From Rhabdophis nuchalis (lineage: Eukaryota; Chordata; Lepidosauria; Squamata; Natricidae): 64,000 nucleotides of DNA. This document shows, in pieces, positions 42,664-54,336 of the stretch. The notes below the pieces were generated by a model. It did no database searches, was not told the DNA's origin, and saw only the letters and a program-made list of their open reading frames with translations. Every line of letters starts with the position of its first letter. Position 1 is the stretch's first letter. The stretch spans positions 116,686,610-116,750,609 of the forward strand of contig CM077647.1 in NCBI GenBank assembly GCA_039707465.1. Direction: 5' to 3'. Both the position numbers and the translations under genes were made by a program.

Positions 42664-45600
42664 ATGAGGGCCCGCCTTGAGGAGGGATTTATCAATCCGG
42701 AGAGGTGGGCGAAGCGCGGCCTCAGGGGTTTTTTAGTTAGAAAATTGTTGTGTATTTTAGGGGGTACCAGGGAGGGGGGAGGGTGTAGACAGGTTGAGAC
42801 GGGCCGAGCCAGCAGACTACGGAAGGAGGCGGATGGATCCGCTAAGAGGGGGGACACACAGGTCGTTTCCATAGAGGGCCTTCCCATCGAGAGGCTGATG
42901 GGGAGAGGCAGATCCGAGGGGAGTCATATTCCATCCTCCCGGTTGGGGGCACAGAACCGTTGGCTACAAACGGTCAAGTGCCACAACCCCCGCAGACTAG
43001 GTGGTCAGGGTGTACAGAGCCAGGGCCTGCGGCTGATGTTTTGCAACGCCAAGTCCGTTGTCAACAAAGCCCCCCTCATCCATGACCTTGTGTCAGAGGG
43101 GGAGCCGGACCTGGCAGGAATTGCGGAGACCTGGTTGGGCCACAAGGGGGGACTTCCCCTTGTTGAAATGTGCCACCAGGTTACCGCGCTTTTCATCAGC
43201 CCCGGGCCCTAGGCAGGGGTGGTGGGGTGGCGGTCATAGTAAAGGAAGGTCTTGAGCCGAGAGAGACCATTGTGCCACAGACCACCGGTTGTGAGTCCCT
43301 CTGCGTGAAGTGGGGCCTAGGGAGGCAGTTGGGCTTGCTGGTTGTATACCTGGCTCCCCGCTATGTAGCAGCAGCCCTGCCCGAGCTCCTGGAGGTGATC
43401 GCTACGGTGGCAGTTGAGACCCCCAGACTTTTAGTCATGGGGGACTTTAATCTGCCATTGGTGGGCGAATCATCCGTGGTAGCTCGGGAGTTCATGGCTT
43501 CCATGACGGCCATGGACCTGACCCAATTAATTCAAGGCCCCACCCACGAGGGTGGACATACACCGGATCTCATCTTTGTCTCTGGCCAATGGAAGAGTGA
43601 TCTGGGTATAGGGGATATAGCCATCACGCCCTTGTCATGGTCAGACCACTCACTTCTCCGGCTCGACTTTCCGACCGCTACTCCCCTCCGCAGGGAGGCG
43701 GAACCTGAATCACCAATCTGGTTCCGCCCCAGGCGCTTGATGGACCCTGATGGGTTCCAGGCGGCGCTTGGGCCACTTCCTGTGCCCCTGACCCGCGCCC
43801 CGATGGAGGACCTCGTGGCCGCATGGAATACTGCGACCACGGGAGCCTTGGATCGGGTCGCGCCCTTACGGCCTCTCTTGTGGCGGCGAGCCACCCTGGC
43901 TCCTTGGTTTACCGAGGAGCTGAGGGTGATGAAACGCCACAAGAGACGCCTAGAGAGAAGATGGAGGTCTAGCCGATCTGAATCTGACCGGACACAGGTA
44001 AGAGCCCATTTACGGACTTACATTGTGGCGCTGAGAGTGGCCAAACGCCACCATTGTGCCACTCTCATAGCATCCGCAGATAACCGCCCTGCTGCCCTGT
44101 TTAGGGTGACCCGCTCCCTCCTTCAACAGAGGGTGCGGGAAGCCCCTTTACAGGGCAGAGCAGAGGAATTTGTGTCTTATCTGCAGGAGAAAATCGCTCA
44201 GATACAGAACGAGCTAGCCCCCATTAATGGCCCAGTGGAATGCCACGAGGCGGATCTTGTTTGGGAGGAGTTTGACTCCGTTACTTCCGATGATATCGAC
44301 AGGCTTCGTGGGCGACTGCGAGCCACCACATGTTTACTGGACCCGTGTCCCTCCTGGCTTGTACTGGCATCCTGGGAGGTGACACGGGGCTGGCTCCAAG
44401 AGGTTGTCAACGCATCCTTGAGTGCTTCCCTAAAAGAGGCCATGGTGAGACCCCTGCTCAAGAAGCCCTCTTTGGATCCAGCTTTATTATCTAACTATCG
44501 TCCTGTCTCCAACCTTCCCTTTTTGGCGAAGGTTGTTGAGAGTGTGGTGGCACAACAGTTTCCCCGTCACCTGGAGGAAGTTGATTATCTAGACCCGCGC
44601 CAGTCCGGCTTTCAGCCCGGGCATAGCACCGAGACGGCATTGGTCGCGTTGGTGGATGATCTCTGGAGGGCCAGAGATGGGGGCTGTTCCTCCATCCTGG
44701 TTCTATTAGACCTCTCGACGGCTTTCGATACCATCGACCATGGTATCTTATTGCATCGGCTGGGGGGGTTGGGGATGGGAGGCACCGTTTTACGGTGGTT
44801 CTCCTCCTACCTCTCTGGCCGATCGCAATTTGTGTTGACGGGAGAGCAGAGGTCGACCTTGAGACCCCTCACATGTGGGGTGCCTCAGGGGTCGGTCCTC
44901 TCGCCTCTCCTGTTCAACACATATATGAAGCCGCTGGGCGAGATCATCCGTGGTTTTGGGGTAGAGTATCATCTCTACGCTGATGATACTCAGCTGTATA
45001 TATCTACCCCAAACCACCCCAACGATGGCGTAGCGGTGATGTGCCAGTGCCTGGAAGCCGTGCAGATCTGGATGGGAAGTAACGGACTCAGGCTCAACCC
45101 GACCAAGACCGAGTGGCTGTGGTTTCCGGCTGCCCGATTCAACCAGTTGATGCCATCTCTGGCCACAGGGGGCGAACATCTTGCCCCTGTGGATGGGGCG
45201 CGCAACTTGGGTGTCCTCCTGGATACCCGGCTGTCCATGGAAGATCAAGTGACAGCCGTGGCCAGGAGGGCGTTTTACCAGGTTCGCCTGGTATGCCAGT
45301 TGCGCCCCCTATTGGATCGGGACGCCCTTTGCACAGTCACTCATGCTCTCGTGACATCCCGACTGGACTATTGTAACTCTCTCTACATGGGGCTCCCCTT
45401 GAGGTGCACCCGGAGGCTTCAGTTGGTCCAGAACGCAGCCGCGCGAGCAATAATGGGAACCTCTAGGTTTACCCACGTAACACCGCTCTTGTGCGAGCTG
45501 CACTGGCTACCTGTCGTCTTTCAGGTGCGCTTCAAGGTATTAGTCATCATCTTTAAAGCGCTCCATGGCTCGGGACCTAGCTATCTGCGGGATCGGATCC

Positions 45601-45824
45601 TGCCCCATACATCCTCACGGCCGATTCGCTCCCACAGAGAGGGACTTCTCCGGGTGCCGTCCACTAGACTTTGTCAGCGGGTGACACCCAGGGGAAGGGC
45701 CTTCTCTGTGGCGGGCCCAGCCCTCTGGAACGACCTTCCCCCCGATATTAGGACAACTACGGACCTCCGCTCCTTCCGTTTAAAATTAAAGACACATCTT
45801 TTTCGCCTGGCCGGCCTTGGGTAG
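42664..45824 (+). pseudogene. L2-clade ORF2 (APE endonuclease plus reverse transcriptase), one frameshift
   Basis: The N-terminal part (42664-43212) contains the endonuclease start, LRLMFCNAKSVVNKAPLIHD … DLAGIAETWLG. Near 43175 the frame changes by one base. The remaining 884 codons (from about 43170) are open to the stop at 45824. Visible landmarks: VMGDFNLPL (endonuclease Asp/Asn), THEGGHTPDLIF and SWSDHSLLRL (endonuclease end). RT landmarks are RPLLKKPSLDPALLSNYRPV, LDLSTAFDTIDHGIL (motif A), GVPQGSVLSPLLF, YADDTQLYIS (catalytic YADD near residue 600) and NPTKTEWLWF. The C-terminal domain (NLGVLLDTRLSMEDQVTAVA, TSRLDYCNSLYMGL, QNAAARAIMG, ALWNDLPPDIRT) matches L2 elements. Only the frameshift visibly disables it; the true start codon is uncertain. 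Confidence 0.88.
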
Positions 45825-45995
45825 TCTCTTCTAAGGTTAGGGGTTTTAGGGGTAGTTTTAGTTTAGTTTATGGGTTTTTAGCGCAGGACTAATTTAATTC
45901 ATTTTTAATTTTGTATTCTGTCTGTGGTTTTATCTGTATTTTTAATTGCCTGTGCCCCGCCTCGAGTCCCTTTGGGGAGAGAGAGTGGGATATAA

Positions 45996-46030
45996 AATTA
46001 AAATTATTATTATTATTATTATTATTATTA
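45996..46030. repeat. (ATT)n tail of the L2 LINE
   Basis: About 10 ATT units follow TATAAAATTAAAATTATTAT at the 3' end of the LINE. They are the LINE's own terminal repeat, which can expand as a microsatellite. Confidence 0.9.
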
Positions 46031-46295
46031 AGTGAGTTTTGCCCCATTTTGTGATCTTTCTTGCCACAGTTGTTAAGTTAGTAACTTGACTGTTAAGTGA
46101 ATCTGGCTTCCCCATTGACTTTGCTTGTCAGAAGGTCACAAAAGGTGACCACTTTCCAAGCATCTGAACTTTGATCAGATGACCATGGAGGTGCTGCAAT
46201 GGTCATAAGTGTGAAAAAAGGTAATGTCGATTTTTCAGTGTCGTCGTAACTTTGAATGATCACTAAATGTCAATTTAGTGTAAGTTTATCTATAT
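46031..46295. mobile_element. Right part of the L2-split MITE
   Basis: AGTGAGTTTTGCCCCATTTT … TTGTCAGAAGGTCACAAAAG … GGTCATAAGTGTGAAAAAAG … CGTCGTAACTTTGAATGATC. This is the continuation of 41652-41720. The right terminus is eroded, so the boundary is approximate. Confidence 0.6.
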
Positions 46296-46421
46296 TCACT
46301 GAAAATACTAGAAAATGCTGTTAAAAAACACAGAATTGGGTGAAAAATATAAATGGCTATAGGCATCTCTGCTAAAAACATGAATGCTATTACAACATGA
46401 AGTTCCTCATGGCTCTGATTG

Positions 46422-48459
46422 GACTTCCGGTTTCCAGAGGCGACGGACGCGTTTCCTGCTGCGTCCGCCACTTGTTTTCTCTGGTGAGCCCCTTCGGGGG
46501 TTTTGAGGGTTTTGGAGGGACTCTCTTTACCGTAGGGATGGCTGTGGGGGGTCCCCACCCAGACAGTGGTCGGGGGGAGCCTTTCCCGGTTCGACCTAGG
46601 AGCTGGAGAGCGGATAGCGGGGGAAGCAGATTCCTCTTGCCAACAGATGCCGGAATGATCAGAAAATTCCTATTTGGACGGAAATGCTGGGGATGAAAGA
46701 TTGCACCGGATGTCCTGTATTAAGAATGTGATTGTGACTTTTTGTTTAATCCATTTGATCTTTTTGCAAAGAAGAAATAGAGGGGGGAGTTTTGTTTGTA
46801 AAAGGCGTTTTAAAAGGCGTTTTAAAAGGCGGCGTTTTAAAAGGTTCTCCGGAAAGGAGAAGGAAAAAGAATTACTGGCATCCGAACTAACATTACTCTA
46901 AAGTGGAAACTTTGTTACTTATGTAGTTATTCGTGGCAACATTGTAACGAGCCTTAGCAGCAATGGAACTTTCATTTGCACTTTCTTCTCAACAATGAGG
47001 CGGAAAATGGCTTCCCTTTGTTCTCAATTGGAAACTTCCCCTGACCCAGGAAAAGCAGTCTCACAGTGTTTTTAAACAGCTAAATGGACAATTTACTTTT
47101 TACCACCCCCAAGAAGCCCTCGGTGACTCTCCCAAAGTGGATTATTCTTTTTTTAATTTTCTTCTCTGGTCTTTATTGCGACTTTGGGTTTGAATTTTGA
47201 ATTGAACTTTTCTCCTGCACCTTGGATGTTTCTGACTGCTCACTTCTCTGACGCCATTTTTATTGTACAATTATAATTAGAACAATGGCACATAGAAAAC
47301 CTCCATCTGGAAAGTCCCTTTCTGCCCCATCATCTGCCAGATCCAGTCCAATCTTACAGCAAGGGAAAATCACTGAGATGTTGCAAAAAAATCAACTGGA
47401 GAGACTTCCCAAGAACCCACTACCAAAGAGATGCTGCAGGAGATAATGACAGAAATACGAGAAATTAGAAAGGACTTGACAGATTTAAAATTAGAAATGC
47501 GAGAGACAAAAGGAAATACAATAAAAAAACAAACAAAAAATTGAGGTGTTAGAAAAAGGGGCAGAGGAGACGAAGGAGGAGTTAGGAGAAATACGAAAAG
47601 AAACGGGAGAAATTACTATGCAGACATCAAAAATGGAGTTTGAGAGAATGTCTTTTTTCCTCAGATTTCAGAATGTTCCTGAGGAAGGGGTGGACCTTAG
47701 GGACTTAATGAGTACAATTTTAGCAGATTTTATTTAAAAAAAAACAAAGAATATATCTGGGGGGATATCGACATGATCTACAGAATTAATTCTACATATG
47801 CCAGGATAAATGATGTACCAAGAGAAGTTCATATTAAATTTCTAAGAAGATTTACAAGGGATAAGATACTGAGGGCGCAGCGGGGTGGGCCATTAAAATA
47901 CCAAGACAAGGAGATCACTATATTGAAGCAGATTCCAAAAAAAATTTCGAGAGATTAGAAGGAAATATTCCTTCCTATCTAAACAGCTATTTAAAAAAGG
48001 AATCTGGTTTAAATGGTTGATGCCTGAGGGATTGCTGGTATCCTGGGAAGGGGGTAGAGTCAGAATTAAAACAGTAGGAGAGGCAGAAGCTTTTCTTAGA
48101 AAGCACTCCCCACTCCTAGAAGAAAGAGAGGGAGCAGGGAGGGCCGCGGCTCCACGTATTGAAGAGAAGGAGCAAGATGACACTATTGCTAAGAGACTCA
48201 GATCTCAAAAATAAGTATGTTTTGAAATTCACTACAACTAAGATGGATGTTTAAAAAAAAAGATTGAATGTATGAAATGTAATATGATATATATAATTAT
48301 CACCACTATATAATTGTTAAAAAATGTATTTTTATGAACTCCTGGAGGCGACCACTGACCCCAACACGGAAGTCCTACCTAAAATGTTATCATTGAACCC
48401 TACCATTTCCTCTTTTCCTATATAATTGTAAAAACCAATAAAATTGTTTGAAACAAAAC
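46422..48459 (+). mobile_element. ORF1-only L1-type retrotransposon, copy B (degenerate)
   Basis: Same architecture as copy A. It starts GACTTCCGGTTTCCAGAGGC, has a GC-rich 5' UTR sharing GGTTCGACCTAGG with copy C, an ORF1 (47284-48214, frame-broken), about 240 bp of 3' UTR, and CCAATAAAATTG at the 3' end. No ORF2 sequence follows. I could not identify a convincing target duplication, so the ends are approximate. A TTTTAAAAGGC word is repeated at 46805-46845. Confidence 0.8.
47284..48214 (+). pseudogene. L1-type ORF1, frame-disrupted (copy B)
   Basis: It starts ATGGCACATAGAAAACC with a basic Ser-rich N-terminus and a QQGKITEMLQ motif shared in spirit with copy C. Coiled-coil, RRM (MSFFLRFQNVPEEGVDLRDL … YRINSTYARINDVPREVHIK) and C-terminal blocks (RRKYSFLSKQLFKKGIWFKW … AKRLRSQK) are all present, but in three frames. 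Indels lie in A-runs near 47395, 47530, 47738 and 47945. Confidence 0.85.
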
Positions 48460-48895
48460 AATTTTGGCTCCCTGCTATCCTGTCACATATGTACTTAGAC
48501 ACAATATTTCTTCTAGTTGACAGGAGTCCCAGAGGATACAGATATAACACAGGATTTTCCAAGTTTCCTATAGAAAAGATGGCTACTGCTCAGTTGATCA
48601 AAGAAGAAATAGACTACTACAGACCTAACATAAAATGTTCTGGGAAAAAGAACCAGGAGACATTTAGAACAGAACAACATGACTTCTGGCTAGTGTCAAC
48701 TGTGGACGTGTTTTTTTTTTCCAGAAGAGCTTTGGACAAGATTCTTGAAATGATGATAAGTGGACAATGGTCCAATAATATACTGAAGGAAGAAAAGGCC
48801 TGCTATGCCACAGAATAATTAACCACCTTACTTATCTCTGATTATAAAGTAGGGGTTGCATGTAGAGATAGCATATTCAGCTAATACTAGACTAC
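48460..48895. other. Unassigned sequence
   Basis: A 124-codon open frame at 48444-48818 has no recognisable motif. It begins in the 3' end of the retroelement, so I do not call it a gene. Confidence 0.45.
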
Positions 48896-48896
48896 C

Positions 48897-49215
48897 CACA
48901 TAGCAATAGCACTTAGACTTACATATTGCTTCACAGTGCTTTAAAGCCCTCTCTAAGCGATTTACATATATTATATTTATTCAATTTATACCCCGCCCTT
49001 CTCCAAACGGACCCAGGGCGGCGCACAGGAAAATTAAAATACATACAAAACATCATATAAAATTTAAAAAACTAATTCAATAGTCATCATATTGGCCCCC
49101 AACAATCTGGGTCCTCATTTTACCAATCTCGGAATGATGGAAGTCAACCTTAAGTTTGGTGAGATTCAAACTGCCAAATAGCAGCCAGACAGCAATCTTC
49201 AGAAGGAGTTTGAAA
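48897..49215 (-). mobile_element. tRNA-derived SINE, minus strand, split by an L2 3' end
   Basis: AATAGCAATAGCACTTAGAC … CACAGTGCTTTAAAGCCCTC … (break) … CCCCCAACAATCTGGGTCCT … GGAAGTCAACCTTAAG … is the reverse complement of the SINE at 13667-13918. Between about 48968 and 49090 it is interrupted by an L2-type 3' terminus. Confidence 0.75.
48968..49090 (-). mobile_element. L2-clade LINE 3' end inserted in a SINE
   Basis: ATTCAATTTATACCCCGCCC, TTCTCCAAACGGACCCAGGG, CGGCGCACAGGAAAATTAAA is the L2-type 3' UTR block in reverse orientation, without coding sequence. It is a very short retrotransposed tail. Confidence 0.75.
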
Positions 49216-49217
49216 AC

Positions 49218-49555
49218 AGCAGTAGTTCATCCTTGGTGTTTCTGTAATTACCATTTTATTTTAGAATGTCTGGCTTAGTTCAGTGCAACACTTGTTTTGC
49301 AGCTGTCTTTCATGGTACTCTTTTTACATTTGGATATTGTCCTATTTGTAAGCAGATTGCTAGTCTACATGGACAGCTTCTTATCTAGAGTCTTTAGTCT
49401 GTGCTTCCCAGGCTAAAATTTGGTGTCCAACTCAAGTAGATCTGTTCTATTGAGTTGCCTTACTATCAGCCCCTCTACCATTAAGATACTGCAAGGAAAA
49501 GGGCAGTATACATCTGTGGGATCTGGCATAATGAGAGCTGTGAACCATAAACACT
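49218..49555. other. Unassigned sequence
   Basis: No recognised feature; it may include the upstream end of the CR1 that follows. Confidence 0.4.
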
Positions 49556-50840
49556 AAGTGTTTGTATGTCCTTGCATACCAAATACAGTGGCCTTGCTGA
49601 ACTTAATGATACTAAGGGGGCAGGTCCAGCTGTTTGTGATGATGGTAGTGGTGGTGGTGATGACTCAGCTGAGCAGAAGATTGTGGTCTATGACAAAGAA
49701 GTTGTTTTGGATAAGGAAATATGTGAATCAAGTATTGCAAATCAGTCAGGTATCTAAAAAGAAAAGCCATCTACTGATTGGTGATTTGATTGTAAGAGAT
49801 GTCAATTTAGGAAAAGAGAAACTTGAAAGAGGTGAGGTGTCTGCCTGGTGCTACTGCAGAAAAGAGGTGCATTGTTAAGATAGTTAAGAATGCTAATAAA
49901 AACTGATGGTGATGTTGTACATGTTGGCACTAATGCCCTGCCTTGCCACTTATGACTTGTCTAAAAAAAAATGTAATTTCGGTGCAGAATGATTTCCAAA
50001 ACTTGGGGCAGAAACTTAGCAGTATAGGCTGTAGTCTTACTTTTTCAGAAGTTTTATATATACATATATAAAGTATATAAAGAGTAAAAAGGGAAAGGTC
50101 AGTATAAAGTAGAGTTCAATGTGTGGCTAAAGGAGTGGTGTAAATGGTTATTTCAGTCATGATGTTTGTAGCTGATTTGATGAAAAGCTGTACAAAATAG
50201 ATGGTACTAAGGGACTAGGTTATTAAATTCAAGAGGTATCTGGAGAAATATTTAAACAAAATAATGGAGGCAGAGAGCTAATTGATATTTCAGTTCCCAA
50301 CAATCTAAAATTAATAGGGTCATCAGTGTTTCTAACATGGATGTTTGTGCCATTATTAATCTTGCTGTCAAGGAAAATTAAACTTTTGATAGTGTCTACT
50401 GTATCATGTGCACTAATTAAAGTGATGGTAAGGGGAACTCAGACACAAAACAGGTTATATAGAAAGCAAAAATAGGATCAGTGAAAAAGAACTCAAATAT
50501 CTATACTACTAACACACAAAGTATGAGGAATAAACAGGGTGAAGTAGAAGTTCAAATAAATGAGGGCAGGTATGATATTGTTGCCATTATGGAAACTTGA
50601 TGTAATGAAACCCATGATTGGAATATACAACTAGAAGGATTTAAATTATTTAAAAGAAACAGGCCAACAGAACAAAGAGGAGGTGGAGTTGCGCTATATA
50701 AGAAATAACTAAAGCTCTAAACAAATACAGCAGAGCAATGATGAAAGCCATCTTGAATGCATTTGGATCAATATAAAAGGAAAAGAGGCATATGTGTACA
50801 CTGTAGGCCACCCAACTAAACAGAGGAAATGGATGAACTC

Positions 50841-51262
50841 TTTTTTTTATTTTTTTTATTTATATTGAAAAAGTTGGTTTTACATTTTTTCTATAGGGTA
50901 GGGTAAGGGATACAAAGAAATTTTGAGAGCATTCACGTCGAAGTCGTCGGCTCTTCCGGGACCTCAAAATACATTGATAACAATAAAAAAAAAACATTTT
51001 TCATAACACTACAAAGTGAAAGCATGTACATATACCTAAATTCTCATTTCTATACTGTCAGTCCTTTACAAAAAATCCAAATACAAATATTATGCAAAAT
51101 TGTTCAAAAAAAAAGTCAAGGCAAAGTTATTCTTTTGATCTAAGTCTCTTGGCAATTGTATCTTCCTTTTCTCCTCCCTGGCCCCCAGTGGGCGGGGCCG
51201 TGGCCCCCTCCGTCCCCCCTGGATCTTCCCCCAGGATAGAGGAATGTTTTTTTAAGAAAGGC
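50841..51262 (-). mobile_element. ORF1-only L1-type retroelement, truncated copy D, minus strand
   Basis: Minus-strand reading gives the end of ORF1 (AFLKKTFLYPGGRSRGDGGG-like region, then AKRLRSKE) and the 3' UTR with GGTCCCGGAAGAGCCGACGA, as in copy A. A T-rich end at 50841-50860 (reverse of poly-A) precedes it. The 5' end stops within the ORF1 C-terminal domain. It is inserted in the CR1 upstream of the DFNYPDINW motif, opposite in orientation to copy C. No clear target duplication was seen. Confidence 0.85.
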
Positions 51263-51643
51263 TAGTATTGGCAGACTTTAATTACCCTGACATCAACTGG
51301 GAGACAAAATCTGCACCAAGTAGAAGAGCAAACAGATTCCTGATAACATAGCAGACAACTTTGTCTCCCCAAAAGCAGAGATGGGAACTAGGGGATTAGC
51401 CATATTGGACTTAACTCTCACTAACAGAGATGAAATGATAAAAGGTATTGAAGTTAAAGAAAAGTTGGGGAAAGGGTTGATCATGCAAAATTGGAATTCA
51501 ATTTTGCAAGCACAAGCAATAGAACAAAGTCAAACTAGACTCTTGGACTTTAAGAGAACTACCATAACTTAGGAGAGCTTGGAAAGGATTCCTTGGATGA
51601 GAATCCTCAAGGGGAAAACAACTCAAGAAGCTTGGGAAATTTT

Positions 51644-53670
51644 GACTTCCTTCCGGTTGGCCGGAGGCGATGGTCGAGTCTTGGGGCTCGTCCACTGCTT
51701 GGTTGCCTCTACGGCCCCCCAAGGGGCAGGGAGTTCTTTTAAAGGACTCCTGCTGTACAGGCGGCTTGCGGGGAATCCCCCTACCTTGACGGCGGTTGGA
51801 GGGGTGGTCCCCGCTTCGACCTAGGCGTAGGGGAACGAGTCACGGGGGGGCATCGTCCCCTTTGCCGATGGAGGACCGGAATACCTAGCTGCTTTCACGA
51901 AGAGCTGAAACGCCGGAGTTGGAGGCAACACCGAAGCTCCTGGCTACAAAGTGGACTGTGAGTGATCTTATTTCAATGCTCGCAACTTTCAGCTTGAAAG
52001 AGGATGGAGGGGGGAGTTTGTAACATCCCCCCTCGGAATGGAAAAAAGTGGCATTTAAAAATGCTCCCCAGGCTTGGGGAAGCGGAGAAATCAACATCCG
52101 GTTTTCTTAAACTATAAGTGAAAGTGTTTCCTACATAACTTTGGATACTTTGTATCGAAGTCAGGCAACAATGAAACAATTTTTTGCTTGTTAACTCCCG
52201 GCGACTTTCAGATGGGCGGGGGAAGATGACGTTCCTTTGTTCTCAGGAGACATACTTTTCTTGGAAAACTGCTGACATTCCCTTGTGTTCGGGACTGCCT
52301 TTCTCTTTTCACTAACGATTGCATGTAATGGATTAATTAGACCTTTCCCTGAAGTGCCTTCTTTTTTTCTTTTTACCTGATTGTTTTTAAGAACTTGGTT
52401 TCTCTCTGGATTATAATTAAATGACACTGTGACTTTGGTCACTGAAATCTGCTCCCACCTTGACTCACAGACTCCTCTCCAGCAGATGCCATTTTACTGA
52501 CAAAGACTTAAATCTTTCATTATGGCTTCAAAAAAGCAGACGCATCAAACCAAGATCACTTCGATGTTACCAGAAAAAACAGATGTGGACGCTAAATTAT
52601 CAGCAATGGATGAAACTCTTCAGAACATCATGAAAGAAATTAAAGAAATGCGGAAGGACCATGTCAGTTCTAAATTAGAACCTTTGGAGGTACAGAAGAA
52701 ATTAATGGAAAATACACAAAAGATCGATGGTCTGGAGACGGGGTTGGCTGGGACAAGGGAAGAGCTTAAAAGCTTTAATAATGAAATAGGGGATTTAGCT
52801 GGTCATATGTCTAGGATGGATTTTGAAAGAATGTCTTATTTTTTAAGATTTCAGAACGTTCCTGAGTCTAACGATGAAGATTTGACTGATTTAATGTGTA
52901 CAATTTTAGCAGATTATATACAAAAGAGCAAAGAAGATATTAGGGGGGGACATTGATCTGATATATAGAATAAATTCAGCATATGCCAGGATAAATGAAG
53001 TACCCAGAGAGATACATATTAAATTTGTAAGAAGGTCAACAAGGGAAAGGATCCTGAGAGCGCAGAGAGACATTCCTTTAATTTACCAGCAGAATGAGAT
53101 TGCCATCTTGAAGCAGGTCCCAAAAAAGATTAGAGAGATAAGAAGGAAGTATTCCTTCTTGTCCAAAAGATTATTTAAAAAGGGGATCTGGTTCAAGTGG
53201 GTGATGCCAGAGGGGATATTGGTGTTCTGGGAGGGAGGGAGGGTGAGAATTAAAACAATTGCAGAGGCGGAAGCCTTTCTTAAAAAACATTCCTCAATCC
53301 TGGAGGATGAAAATGGGAGAACAGAGGGTGCCGCGGCCTCGCTCACTGGAGGTCAGGGAGAGGAAGACACAATTGCCAAAAGACTTAGATCTCAAAAGTG
53401 ACTTTATTTTTGTATTGTACAACTTTTATTTGGATGTTTACACATGATTGTTAGCATAGATTTTACAATGATATATTTGTATTTCTTTCCACTTTGTAGT
53501 ACAAATGAAAATTTACTGTATTAATTATATATTCTTTTATGAAAGCCCGACTGGGGCCAATGACTCTGACATGGAGGTTCTCACAATGTCTTTTTAATAC
53601 CTTATTTACCCTTACCCTATTTGTATAAAAATTTGTAAAACTCAATAAAACTTTTTCAATAAAAAAAAAA
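51644..53670 (+). mobile_element. ORF1-only L1-type retrotransposon, copy C, with 19-bp TSD
   Basis: About 2.03 kb: 5' end GACTTCCTTCCGGTTGGCCG, GC-rich 5' UTR, ORF1 (52522-53401), 3' UTR, CAATAAAACTTTTTCAAT and a pure poly(A) of about 12. AAGAAGCTTGGGAAATTTT is duplicated exactly at 51625-51643 and 53671-53689. The duplicated word lies in CR1 ORF2 (encoding QEAWEIL), whose reading continues directly after the element. This proves both ends and shows that no ORF2 belongs to the element. Confidence 0.92.
52522..53401 (+). pseudogene. L1-type ORF1 with a single frameshift (copy C)
   Basis: First frame 52522-52956: basic start MASKKQTHQTKITSMLPEKT, coiled coil (residues about 25-100), RRM start MSYFLRFQNVPESNDEDLTD. 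The frame breaks at a run of seven G at about 52945-52951, where copy A has four. It continues in another frame to 53401 (HIDLIYRINSAYARINEVPR … FWEGGRVRIKTIAEAEAFLK … AKRLRSQK). Apart from that G-run the protein is continuous and close to copy A. Confidence 0.9.
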
Positions 53671-54201
53671 AAGAAGCTTGGGAAATTTTAAAAAGTGAGA
53701 TTATAAAAGCTCAGTCTACCACAAACACCCAGCAGGGCTGCTTAAAGAACTCTCTGATAAACTGAAAGATAAAAAGGACAAGTATAAAAAATGGAAAGAA
53801 GGGTACCTAACTAAGGCAAATAGCTTGAGCCTGCAAAGATGAAATCAAGAAAGCTAAGTATCAAAATGAACTAAGGCTTGTGACAAAAGTCAAAAATTTA
53901 AAAGCTTCTTTCAACATGTAAAAAAAAAAAGACAAGTAAATGATTTATCCATTAATGGGAGAAAATGACAAGGAGGCGACTAACAACAGAGAGAAAGTAA
54001 AAATGCTCATTTTTAGCATCTATCTTTATACAAAAGAAAAAAACAGTCCAAGCCATCAAAAATGGTACTATAAAAAACAGATTAGAAACACCTTAAAATA
54101 AGCAAGAAAATGGTGAGAATCTGTCTACCCTAGACAAGTTCAAATCACCAGGACCAGATGGATTATACCCCAAGGTTCTGAAAGAACTGGCAGATGTGAT
54201 C

Positions 54202-54336
54202 CAATGGTGGGATTCACTTACCTTCCCTACCGTTTTGCAAATTTGAGTGCGCACAGGTGCTGCACCTGCGCACCATCTTCTGTGTGCAGAGAAGAACCAC
54301 CTGAATACCACCTGTGATGTTATTTCAAAACCACTG
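54202..54336. mobile_element. hAT-type MITE inside CR1
   Basis: Ends CAATGGTGGGATTCACTTAC and TTTCAAAACCACTG form the same kind of terminal pair as the 36268 family. It interrupts CR1 ORF2 between ELADVI and the downstream FQRSSSTF-like text. The flanking 8-mers do not match well. GTGCGCACAGGTGC and GCACCTGCGCAC in the interior fold on each other. Confidence 0.65.

Larger units (their letters stand above)
41721..46030 (+). mobile_element. Near full-length L2-clade LINE, about 4.3 kb
   Basis: It splits a MITE at GTTGTTA/AGTGAG and ends in an (ATT)n tail (about 45996-46030), as expected for L2-group LINEs, which lack poly(A) and make little or no target duplication. The 5' UTR is GC-rich (41721 to about 42660) and contains a 24-bp tandem pair beginning ATGATCGAGGCCTATAAGAA at 42127-42173. 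An APE endonuclease/RT ORF follows, broken once by frameshift near 43175, then a short 3' UTR with CCTCGAGTCCCTTTGGGGAG. It is the longest L2 copy here and the reference for the truncated ones. Confidence 0.87.

Noticed and set aside
43532..43942. Minus-strand frames opposite the L2 ORF2
   Set aside because: They are antisense shadows of the GC-rich RT coding region.
48444..48818. 124-codon plus frame after copy B
   Set aside because: It starts within the retroelement 3' end, has no motif and no supporting signals.
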